Below, one piece after another: positions 25,653 to 32,217 of a stretch of 64,000 bases of DNA; positions within the stretch are counted from its first letter, which is position 1; each line of letters opens with the position of its first letter. Under the pieces are notes generated by a model. That model had not been told where the DNA came from. It worked only from the letters and a program-made list of their open reading frames with translations, and made no database searches. The stretch is from NCBI GenBank assembly GCA_024743275.1, contig JANSWW010000001.1, positions 62,001 to 126,000 on the forward strand, read 5' to 3'. Source of the DNA: Alphaproteobacteria bacterium (GTDB taxonomy: Bacteria > Pseudomonadota > Alphaproteobacteria > JANSWW01). The translations under genes were made by a program, and so were the position numbers.

Positions 25653-26333
25653 ATGTCCAGGTCGACCGAGCGTCGTGTAACCCTCTCAAAATCCTACGTT
25701 ATTCCCTGTTCCAGCCGGTTCCGCGACGCCATAACTGCACTTGCAGATGAGAAAAACGTTTCCGTCGCCGACCTGATTCGGGCGGTGAGACTGATGCTGC
25801 CCCAGGCGACCGTGCTTTCCTTCCCCGATCCCGGCGGACCGGACGGCGCGGACCGGGAGACGGTCACGCTCAAATCGGGCCGGGACGCCGACAAGGTCAT
25901 GCGGCGTAAACCGAGGCTCCAGGCCCGTCTCGAGCCGGGAATCTCCATCGAGGAATTGCGCAAGGCCCTCAATCTCTCGCTGATGATCCATGGCGGTGAA
26001 CGGTCGCTCGATCTCGAGGACCCGTCGGTGCCCAGGGTGGACGCGGCGCAAACCCACCGGATCGAGCAGATGCAGGAGGAGATCGACCGGCTGCGGTTGA
26101 TCCTGACCACCCTGGCCTTCGATCCCCTGCCGCGGGGTGTGCAGACCCGGGGTGATGCGCTCTATGTCCTGGGCTTCCAGCCCTCGGCCCGCCCGGACCG
26201 CCGGACGATCCAGGCAAAGTACCGGATGTTGGCGCTGATTTTCCATCCGGACGCCAACACCGGCGATACCGAGCGCATGGCCCAGATCAACGACGCGGTG
26301 AAGGTGCTGCGCAGCAGCAGCCGGCCCGTTTGA
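25653..26333 (+). CDS. RHH-like N-terminus fused to a C-terminal J domain
   Basis: 226 residues from the ATG at 25653 (MSRSTERRVTLSKSY); a longer in-frame extension would run through the hairpin and palindromes and is rejected. Residues ~8-50 (RRVTLSKSYV, then FRDAITALADEKN, then VSVADLIRAVRLML) fit the strand-helix-helix pattern of ribbon-helix-helix DNA-binding proteins; this is my inference. A coiled-coil-like stretch (THRIEQMQEEIDRLRLILT) comes next. The last ~55 residues are a J domain: ALYVLGFQPSARPDRRTIQ, then RMLALIFHPDAN with the HPD tripeptide, then MAQINDAVKVL. A J domain at the C-terminus without the Gly/Phe or zinc regions of DnaJ implies a specialised Hsp70 partner. A third palindrome copy lies inside its coding sequence. 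Confidence 0.8.
   Translation: MSRSTERRVTLSKSYVIPCSSRFRDAITALADEKNVSVADLIRAVRLMLPQATVLSFPDPGGPDGADRETVTLKSGRDADKVMRRKPRLQARLEPGISIEELRKALNLSLMIHGGERSLDLEDPSVPRVDAAQTHRIEQMQEEIDRLRLILTTLAFDPLPRGVQTRGDALYVLGFQPSARPDRRTIQAKYRMLALIFHPDANTGDTERMAQINDAVKVLRSSSRPV
25735..25746. repeat. Palindromic site copy 3, inside the J-domain gene
   Basis: CTGCACTTGCAG, exact CTGCA-N2-TGCAG, 83 bases into the coding region, over codons for ITALAD. Its centre is 201 bases from that of copy 2. The centre spacings of 43 and 201 are close to whole numbers of helical turns (4.1 and 19.1 at 10.5 bp). Confidence 0.5.
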
Positions 26334-26344
26334 CGACAGATCCG

Positions 26345-26389
26345 ACGGCTCATTTCCAAACGGCGCACTCCCCAACGGCTCATTCCCCA
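26345..26389. repeat. Three tandem 15-bp repeats
   Basis: ACGGCTCATTTCCAA, ACGGCGCACTCCCCA and ACGGCTCATTCCCCA follow each other without gaps, each pair of neighbours differing at few positions. They start 12 bases after the J-domain gene stop. The block is in non-coding DNA; it could be a protein-binding array or simple slippage. Confidence 0.6.
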
Positions 26390-26483
26390 GGCGATCGACA
26401 GGCATTCGTCCACGAACGTTGACAGTCCCGGAGAGCCGCTCCATAACCGGAGACGCTTGAGACAGGAAAAGTGGGACCGACCC

Positions 26484-26531
26484 ATGCCGTCGATCTTTGC
26501 GGGAGAGCGAATTAGCCGCCCGGTTCTCTAA
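26484..26531 (+). CDS. Possible 15-residue leader peptide before the ACT-domain gene
   Basis: ATG at 26484 to TAA at 26529-26531 encodes MPSIFAGERISRPVL. GGGA 8 bases upstream is a modest ribosome binding site. Four of 15 residues are Ile, Val or Leu, and the final Pro-Val-Leu codons form the left arm of the hairpin at 26519-26543. This is the arrangement of an attenuation leader, but there is no T-run after the hairpin and the next gene is 93 bases on. It could be chance. Confidence 0.3.
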   Translation: MPSIFAGERISRPVL

Positions 26532-26543
26532 GGGAGAGCCGGG
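26519..26543. other. Hairpin with competing repeat upstream of the ACT gene
   Basis: CCCGGTTCTC (26519-26528) pairs with GAGAGCCGGG (26534-26543) around TAAGG: ten pairs including one G-U. The right-arm word GGGAGAGC also occurs at 26501-26508, so either copy could pair with TTCTC, allowing two alternative structures. Confidence 0.45.
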
Positions 26544-26623
26544 ACAGGACTGTTTGCCACCCTCATCGATCACCGTCCGGCCGCCGTGCGCGCGTCGCCG
26601 CCCGGACCGCAGGAGTTCTCACC

Positions 26624-26932
26624 ATGTCGACCATGTCTTCCCAATCCAATCCTTTCGTGCAGATGCCGGAAACCGCCTGTTTCTCCGTTCAGGCCGATGC
26701 CGATCCCGGCGTTCTGCCGCGCCTGTTGGAGGTGCTGGCCAAGCGGGGTCTCGTCCCCAGCCGGGTCCACGCGACCACGCTCAAGCCGGCCGAGGGCGGC
26801 GAGAAGATGACCATCGATCTGCAGGTCGGCGGCGTCGACGCGGACTTGCAGGCGCTGATGGCCGCCAGCATGGGCCAGGTCTTCGAGGTCGACCGCGTGT
26901 TGACCGCCCGCAAATCCGTCCTGCCCGCTTGA
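26624..26932 (+). CDS. Small stand-alone ACT-domain protein
   Basis: 102 residues from the ATG at 26624. GCAGGAG 8-14 bases upstream is a good ribosome binding site. One ACT-like module fills the protein: CFSVQADADPGVLPRLLEVL, RGLVPSRVHATT, KMTIDLQVGG and a closing EVDRVL strand. It resembles the regulatory subunit of acetolactate synthase (IlvN/IlvM type), but no catalytic subunit is adjacent. Likely an amino-acid-sensing regulatory subunit of an enzyme elsewhere (inference). Confidence 0.7.
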   Translation: MSTMSSQSNPFVQMPETACFSVQADADPGVLPRLLEVLAKRGLVPSRVHATTLKPAEGGEKMTIDLQVGGVDADLQALMAASMGQVFEVDRVLTARKSVLPA

Positions 26933-26947
26933 GCGATGCCAGCCTGA

Positions 26948-27796
26948 ATGAGCTATCTGCGCCATATCGAGGACCATAACCGGGTCGATTGGCGCCGTTT
27001 TCGGCTACTCACCGTCGGGGACGCCGTCGTCGGCCATCTGCGCGACGATTTCGCCCCGGTGCTCGACCGGTTTCCCGAGGTTTTCCGGGTCGCGGATGAT
27101 GGGGTGACACTCAACCCGGCCCTCCGCGGCTTCGAGGACCGGACCGAGGCGGTCCGGGACGTCTGTACGGCGCTGGTGGCCGAGGGGGTTCTGCCGGACT
27201 TCCACGGCGAGCGTTACGGTGCCTTCGCCAGCCCGGACGGCCCGTGTTTCTTCGCCATGGACCGCCGCCATGTGATTCCTTTCGGCATGCTGGGGGCCGG
27301 GGTGCATCTGAATGGGATCGTCGGGACTGGGCCGGCGCGGCGGATGTGGATCGCCCGCCGGTCCCGGAACAAAGCGACTTTTCCCGGCCTGCTGGACAAT
27401 CTGGTGGCCGGCGGCAAGCCCTTCGACGAGGGGGCGACCGCCGTCATGATCCGGGAATGCCAGGAGGAGGCGGGCATCCCCGAAGACCTGGCGGCCTCGG
27501 CCGTTCCGGTCTCCGCCATCACCTACGCGATGGAGCAGCCCACCGGACTGCGCCATGACTGCATCTGGAGCTACGACCTTGTCCTGCCGGAGGATTTCCG
27601 GCCGACGCCGGAGGACGGCGAGGTCGAGGATTTCATGCTGATGCCGTTGGATGAGGTCGCCCGGATCGTGCGCGAGACGGACGAGTTCAAATTCAACTGC
27701 AATCTCGTCATCATCGACTATCTGATCCGGACCGGCTTCATCACCCCGGACGATCCGGACTATGTCCGGCTCTCAACCGGCCTCCGCGCCTGGTAG
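26948..27796 (+). CDS. DUF4743/Nudix hydrolase (thiamin pyrophosphokinase-like)
   Basis: 282 residues. The N-terminal ~110 residues match DUF4743 (LRHIEDHNRVDW, the helper domain). The Nudix box is complete: GGKPFDEGATAVMIRECQEE followed by AGI, meeting GX5EX7REUXEEXGU. The C-terminal segment EFKFNCNLVIIDYLIRTGFI is typical of this subfamily, whose members resemble plant/yeast proteins acting on damaged thiamine diphosphate. The exact substrate is not shown by the sequence. The 3' end overlaps the convergent gluQ gene by 24 bases. Confidence 0.88.
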   Translation: MSYLRHIEDHNRVDWRRFRLLTVGDAVVGHLRDDFAPVLDRFPEVFRVADDGVTLNPALRGFEDRTEAVRDVCTALVAEGVLPDFHGERYGAFASPDGPCFFAMDRRHVIPFGMLGAGVHLNGIVGTGPARRMWIARRSRNKATFPGLLDNLVAGGKPFDEGATAVMIRECQEEAGIPEDLAASAVPVSAITYAMEQPTGLRHDCIWSYDLVLPEDFRPTPEDGEVEDFMLMPLDEVARIVRETDEFKFNCNLVIIDYLIRTGFITPDDPDYVRLSTGLRAW

Positions 27797-28651
27797 GCCA
27801 AGTCTTTCAAGGATCTGCACCGGCGTCGTGCCGGCCTCCCGCAGCGCCTTGAGGGTCGCGGCCTTGTCCCGTTTGGCGAGCCGCTTGCCGTCCGGCCCGG
27901 CGATCAGACCGTGATGGTGATAGACCGGGCTCGCGAGGCCGAAGAGGACCTGCAGCAACCGATGAATGTCGGTGGCGTCCCGCAAATCCTCGCCCCGCAC
28001 GATGTCGGTGACGCCCTGAAGCGCATCGTCCACCGTGCAGGAGAGGTGATAGCTGGTGCGGACCTCCTTGCGTGCCAGGACGACGTCGCCGAACCGCTCC
28101 GGTCGGGCGGGTACCGAATCATCGCCCTCCCGATAGTTGAGCGGACCGGTCCGGCGCACCGCCTCGGCCATATCGAGACGAAGCGCGTGGGTGTCGCCCC
28201 GATCCAATCTCTCGGCGCGTTCCGCCGCCGACAGATGGCGGCAGGTCCCCGGATAGAGCGGCCCGTCCGGCCCCTCATGAGCGGCATCATCGGGGGCGCC
28301 ATGGGGCGCTCCCGCCATCTCGCTGACCGCCGCCGCGATGTCCTTGCGGGTGCAGAAACAGGGATAGAGAAGGCCGTCCGCCGCCAGCCGGTCGAGATGG
28401 GACGCGTAGAGATCGAGATGATCGGACTGGCGGCGCACCGGCGCCTCCCAGGCGAGGCCGAGCCAGGCGAGATCCTCGAGGATCGCCGCCTCGAACTCCG
28501 GCCGGCAGCGGCCGGGGTCGATATCCTCGATCCGCAACAGGAAGCGCCCGCCGCGTTTCCGGGCGAATTGCCAGGCCAGAAGCGCCGAATAGGCGTGCCC
28601 CAGATGCAGATGGCCGGTCGGCGAGGGGGCGAAACGGGTGACGACGGTCAT
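27773..28651 (-). CDS. gluQ: Glutamyl-Q tRNA(Asp) synthetase
   Basis: 292 residues from the ATG at 28651 (MTVVTRFAPSPTGHLHLGHA), with GGGAA just upstream; a TTG four codons earlier is unnecessary. It has the class I HIGH-type motif HLHLGH, FLLRIEDIDPGRCRPE, CFCTRKDI, YHLSCTVDDALQGVTDIVRG and the KMSKS-like GKRLAKRDKA. The anticodon-binding domain of GluRS is missing, as expected. It attaches Glu to queuosine in tRNA(Asp). Confidence 0.93.
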   Translation of the reverse strand: MTVVTRFAPSPTGHLHLGHAYSALLAWQFARKRGGRFLLRIEDIDPGRCRPEFEAAILEDLAWLGLAWEAPVRRQSDHLDLYASHLDRLAADGLLYPCFCTRKDIAAAVSEMAGAPHGAPDDAAHEGPDGPLYPGTCRHLSAAERAERLDRGDTHALRLDMAEAVRRTGPLNYREGDDSVPARPERFGDVVLARKEVRTSYHLSCTVDDALQGVTDIVRGEDLRDATDIHRLLQVLFGLASPVYHHHGLIAGPDGKRLAKRDKAATLKALREAGTTPVQILERLGLPGAEAG

Positions 28652-28858
28652 GCTGTTTCCCAAACACTTCCCATGTTAGAGTCAAATCAGGCGTTATTGC
28701 ATCACTACGTGATGTCACTACGCCTGTGAATTTGCCTCTACAACAATAAGTTAGAGAAGATTCACGCACGATTTCACGATCGTTAAGCGATCCAGAAATC
28801 GCGCGATCTGCTCTAGAGACGCACCAAAGCACTCGCAGCGCAATCGGAAGGATCAGAC

Positions 28859-29518
28859 ATGGCCGCCATCAAGGATCTCACCGGGCCGTCCATCATGCCC
28901 GCCAGCGGAGAGGAGGCACAAAGCGTCGTAGTCTTTCTCCACGGTTTGGGGGCCGACGGCAACGATCTGATCAGCCTTGGCGACGCCCTGGCGAATGTTC
29001 TACCGGGAACCGCCTTCTATTCCCCGGACGCGCCCTTCCCCTGCGACATGGCCCCATTCGGCCGGCAATGGTTCTCCCTGATGGACCGCGACCCGGCGAA
29101 GGTCGAGGCCGGTATCCGCGTCGCCGCGCCGATGCTCGACGCCTTTCTCGACGGCCTGCTCGACAAGCACGGGCTCGCGGCCGACCGGCTCGCCCTGGTC
29201 GGATTCAGTCAGGGCACGATGATGTCCCTCTTCGTCGGTCCCCGCCGGCCAGAACAGATCGCCGGCATCGTCGGCTTTTCCGGCGCGCTGGTCGCCCCCC
29301 ACGCGCTGTCGGCCGAGAAGCGGACCAGTCCACCGGTGATCCTGGTTCATGGCGAGTCCGATGGCGTCGTTCCCTTCGAGATGATGCATCTGGCCGGTTC
29401 CGGCCTGACCGAGGCGGGAATCGCGGTGGAAAGCCATGGCCGGCCCGGCCTCGATCACGGGATCGATCCGGACGGTCTGACCCTGGCGGCGCGTTTTCTC
29501 ACCGACCGTTTGGGGTAG
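28859..29518 (+). CDS. Carboxylesterase/phospholipase family alpha/beta hydrolase
   Basis: 219 residues. VVVFLHGLGADGNDL carries the oxyanion region, GFSQGTMM (Ser nucleophile), HGESDGVVPFEMM (Asp) and GLDHGID (His) complete the triad. This is the standard layout of the YpfH/acyl-protein-thioesterase-like carboxylesterase family. The substrate is unknown. The 207 bases upstream, shared with the divergent gluQ, contain ATCACTACGTGAT-type short symmetry but no firm promoter. Confidence 0.9.
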   Translation: MAAIKDLTGPSIMPASGEEAQSVVVFLHGLGADGNDLISLGDALANVLPGTAFYSPDAPFPCDMAPFGRQWFSLMDRDPAKVEAGIRVAAPMLDAFLDGLLDKHGLAADRLALVGFSQGTMMSLFVGPRRPEQIAGIVGFSGALVAPHALSAEKRTSPPVILVHGESDGVVPFEMMHLAGSGLTEAGIAVESHGRPGLDHGIDPDGLTLAARFLTDRLG

Positions 29519-29584
29519 GGAAGGCGGATCAAGATGTTGTGCTACAGAACCGTTACATCTGGTCGACATCTCTGTGACAAGTGC

Positions 29585-29608
29585 GCGCCGGGTGTTGTTT
29601 CCCGGCGC
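29585..29608. other. GC-rich hairpin between the esterase and HNH genes
   Basis: GCGCCGGG (29585-29592) pairs perfectly with CCCGGCGC (29601-29608) around an 8-base T-rich loop. There is no T-run after it, so terminator function is uncertain. TTGTTT (29595) and TAAGGT (29618) with 17 bases between could be the promoter of the HNH gene overlapping the hairpin. Confidence 0.35.
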
Positions 29609-29660
29609 CGTTTGGCATAAGGTCCCCTCATGTCTAGACACACCATATATAGGTGCTGAC

Positions 29661-30230
29661 ATGGCACTCACGGCACAGCATTGGCCCGCATTGGTGCTTA
29701 ATGCCGACTTCCGACCGTTGAGTTATTTCCCCCTCTCCCTGTGGACCTGGCAAGAATCCGTGAAGGCGGTGTTCTGCGACCGTGTGAACATCGTCTCGGA
29801 ATATGACCAGGTCGTCCACTCACCCAGTTTCAACATGCGGCTGCCCAGCGTGATCTCCTTGAAGGAGTATATTCCCGCCTCGCGCCGCCCGGCGTTCACC
29901 CGGTTCAACGTGTTCCTGCGCGACCGCTTCGCCTGTCAGTATTGCGGCGATCATTTCAGCGCGTCGGATCTGACCTTCGACCATGTCATCCCGCGCTCCC
30001 GTGGCGGCCGGACGAACTGGGAGAATGTCACCACCGCCTGTTCCGGCTGCAACATTCAGAAGGGCAACAAGATGCCGTCGAGGAACGGTTTCTTCCCGCT
30101 GGAGGAGCCGCGGCAGCCCACCACCTATCAGCTTCAGGAGAACGGCCGGGCCTTCCCGCCCAACTTCCTCCATGAAAGCTGGGCCGATTTCCTTTATTGG
30201 GACAGCGAGCTCGATATCGAGCAGTGCTAA
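29661..30230 (+). CDS. HNH endonuclease family protein
   Basis: 189 residues from the ATG at 29661 (MALTAQHWPALVLNADFRPL). The HNH module is clear: RDRFACQYCGDHFSASDLTF, then DHVIPRSRGGRTNWENVTTAC, then CSGCNIQKGNK, giving two CxxC zinc pairs and the DH catalytic pair. This 185-190 residue form is very widely conserved in alphaproteobacterial chromosomes, so it is a housekeeping gene of unknown role rather than a mobile element. Confidence 0.9.
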   Translation: MALTAQHWPALVLNADFRPLSYFPLSLWTWQESVKAVFCDRVNIVSEYDQVVHSPSFNMRLPSVISLKEYIPASRRPAFTRFNVFLRDRFACQYCGDHFSASDLTFDHVIPRSRGGRTNWENVTTACSGCNIQKGNKMPSRNGFFPLEEPRQPTTYQLQENGRAFPPNFLHESWADFLYWDSELDIEQC

Positions 30231-30257
30231 GCCGGACCGGGCCGAGGGAAGAGCGGC

Positions 30258-30827
30258 CTACACCCGCTCGGAAAGCCAGATCGCGAATTTCGAACCGGCG
30301 CGTATCGCCTTGCGCATGACCGGATAGCCGATCGCCTGTTCGCCCTGGTGGTCGACACCGATGTCCCGGTGCTCCAGTTCGTCCTCGCGGAATTTGCGGA
30401 TCTTGGCCTTCAGCTCCTCCTCGTCGTCGCCGAGTTTTTCAAGCTGCTTTTGATAGTGCTCGTCGATGCACTCCTCGACGGCGATGGTGCAGGCCATGGC
30501 GGCCTTCTTGCCCATCAGCGCGGTGCCGGCGCCGAGGGCGTAGCCGAGCACGTTCCAAACCGGATAGAGCGCGGTCGGGCGGCCCCGGCGTTCCCGGATG
30601 AGCTGTTCGAAGGCTTCGAGGTGCTCCTCCTCCTGCTCCGCCATATGCCGCAGGGTCGGGCCGACATCCGTGTTGCCGAGGACGTCGATCTGGCCCTTGT
30701 AGATCCGCTGGGCGCCGAACTCGCCGGCATGATCGACCCGGATCAGACGGTCGATGAACTCCCGCTTGTCCATATCGCCGGCGAGCCGGTCTTCCTGAGT
30801 GGTTTTGGGAGAATGGGTCTCGGACAT
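30258..30827 (-). CDS. coq7: Demethoxyubiquinone hydroxylase (Coq7 family)
   Basis: 189 residues from the ATG at 30827, overlapping the dsbB stop by one base (TGATG). Di-iron ligands are visible: VDHAGEFGA, AEQEEEHLEAF, VEECIDEHY and DELEHRDIG. The family hydroxylates demethoxyubiquinol late in ubiquinone synthesis. Being downstream of dsbB, whose electrons go to ubiquinone, is a sensible pairing. Confidence 0.93.
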   Translation of the reverse strand: MSETHSPKTTQEDRLAGDMDKREFIDRLIRVDHAGEFGAQRIYKGQIDVLGNTDVGPTLRHMAEQEEEHLEAFEQLIRERRGRPTALYPVWNVLGYALGAGTALMGKKAAMACTIAVEECIDEHYQKQLEKLGDDEEELKAKIRKFREDELEHRDIGVDHQGEQAIGYPVMRKAIRAGSKFAIWLSERV

Positions 30828-31339
30828 CAGATTTCCTTCCGTGGGGCCTGTCGCGGGGCGCTCAGCCGGATCAGTAGGACGGCCGCGGCGGCCCCGCTGA
30901 CAATCCAATTATAATCGGCCAGGGACAAGGACAGGAAGGACCAGGGCACCTCGTCGCAGCGGACCATCGGGGCGCCGAGAAGCTGGGCCTTCAGCGCTTC
31001 GACGCTGGCCGCGGGCCCCGTGGTGCCGGCGCAGGCGGATAGGCCCTCCCACCATCCCATTTCGACGCCGGAATGGAAAACGCCCAGACCGGCGGTGGTC
31101 ATGAGCCCCGCCATGCACAGGGCGAGGCAGGGCATGGCCAGCCGGCCGCCGCCCAGCGCGCCGATCACGCCGATGGCGACCACGGCGAGATGGGGCCAGC
31201 GCTGCCACAGGCAGAGCGGGCAGGGCGGCAGTCCGCCCCAATGCTCGAAGGCGATCGCCCCCAGCAAGACCGCCCCGGAGAGGGCCGCCGCCATGAAACA
31301 GAGCGGGACGGGCGGGAGGGTTTGGAGGCGGTCGAGCAT
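30827..31339 (-). CDS. dsbB: Disulfide bond formation protein DsbB family
   Basis: 170 residues, four predicted TM helices. The first periplasmic loop has the CPLC redox pair (GGLPPCPLCLWQRWPH) and the second loop has two cysteines (SACAGTT and MVRCDEV), the DsbB pattern. It reoxidises a DsbA-type protein and passes electrons to quinone. It lies 3 bases downstream of the YqaA-like gene and overlaps coq7. Confidence 0.92.
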   Translation of the reverse strand: MLDRLQTLPPVPLCFMAAALSGAVLLGAIAFEHWGGLPPCPLCLWQRWPHLAVVAIGVIGALGGGRLAMPCLALCMAGLMTTAGLGVFHSGVEMGWWEGLSACAGTTGPAASVEALKAQLLGAPMVRCDEVPWSFLSLSLADYNWIVSGAAAAVLLIRLSAPRQAPRKEI

Positions 31340-31342
31340 GGT

Positions 31343-31921
31343 CTAGAGAAATCTCACCAGAAGGAAGCCGAGCACACCGACCACCCCGACCGCAGCCGCG
31401 ACGAGGTTGAGCCGGTCCTCCACAAAGGTGCGGATTGGCGGCCCGAATTTCCAGAGCAGGCCGCAGACGATGAAGTAGCGGATCCCGCGGGCGAAGAAGC
31501 CGGCGAGCACGAAGGTGAGGAGGTTCATTTCGACAAGGCCGCTGGTCACCGTCACCACCTTGAAGGGGATCGGCGTGAACGCGCCGATGGCGACGATAAG
31601 CGCGCCATACTCCTCATAGGACTGCCGGAAGTCGGCCATTTGCTCGGCATATCCGTAGAGCGCGACGATCTGGGTGCCGATGGTCTCGAAGAGGGCGTAG
31701 CCGATGTAGTAGCCGACGACCGCGCCGAGGATAGAGGTGACCGTGGCGACCAAGGCGATGCGCCAGGCCCGTGCGGGATGCGCCAGCACCATCGGCACCA
31801 TCATCGCCTCCACCGGGATCGGGAAAATCACGCTTTCCAGGAAGGATACGCCGCCCAGGACGGGAAGGGCGTTTTTGCGCCCGGCAAGGCGCAGGCACCA
31901 ATCGTAGAGGGGACGCAGCAT
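31343..31921 (-). CDS. YqaA/DedA-like (VTT domain) membrane protein
   Basis: 192 residues from the ATG at 31921 (MLRPLYDWCLRLAG). The SNARE-associated/VTT pattern is present: FLESVIFPIPVEAMMVPMVL, GAVVGYYIGYALF and FTPIPFKVVTVTSGLVEMN, with a hydrophobic C-terminal TM. DedA-family proteins include flippases for undecaprenyl phosphate and other lipids, but YqaA members are not assigned. It is first in a run with dsbB and coq7. Confidence 0.85.
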   Translation of the reverse strand: MLRPLYDWCLRLAGRKNALPVLGGVSFLESVIFPIPVEAMMVPMVLAHPARAWRIALVATVTSILGAVVGYYIGYALFETIGTQIVALYGYAEQMADFRQSYEEYGALIVAIGAFTPIPFKVVTVTSGLVEMNLLTFVLAGFFARGIRYFIVCGLLWKFGPPIRTFVEDRLNLVAAAVGVVGVLGFLLVRFL

Positions 31922-32087
31922 GGGAATGTGGCCGACGGATCTGGGAAGGGTGATGGCTGTTAACAGGCGGCGGCGCCGGGGTAAAGCCCGGGCGCACGCT
32001 TTCCAGCGAAAGGCGCCATTGACGGCAAGGGGCTTTTGGGTAGGATGCGCGGCCTCGCGGTGGCATACTGCGGCCAATCACAGCTGT

Positions 32088-32174
32088 GCGGGTGTGGTGG
32101 AATTGGTAGACGCGCCGGACTCAAAATCCGGTTCTGGTGACAGAGTGTCGGTTCGAGTCCGACCACCCGCACCA
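32088..32174 (+). tRNA. tRNA-Leu (anticodon CAA)
   Basis: The 87-base gene includes an encoded CCA end. The acceptor arms GCGGGTG and CACCCGC pair perfectly. The D-arm region GTGGAATTGGTAGACGC, the anticodon stem-loop CCGGA-CTCAAAA-TCCGG (anticodon CAA, reading UUG), a long class II variable arm, and the T-arm GTCGGTTCGAGTCCGAC are all visible. Confidence 0.97.
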
Positions 32175-32217
32175 TTCTATCCAGGGGCGCCGGGATCACC
32201 CGGTTATCCGTGGGTTC

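Noticed and set aside
26334..26623. Glycine-type riboswitch before the ACT-domain gene
   Set aside because: GGGAGAGC words looked suggestive, but the required conserved aptamer core elements are missing and the structure is better explained by a simple hairpin with a competing repeat.
29661..30230. HNH endonuclease as a homing or defence gene
   Set aside because: This ~189-residue form is a chromosomally conserved alphaproteobacterial protein with ordinary neighbours and no sign of mobility.
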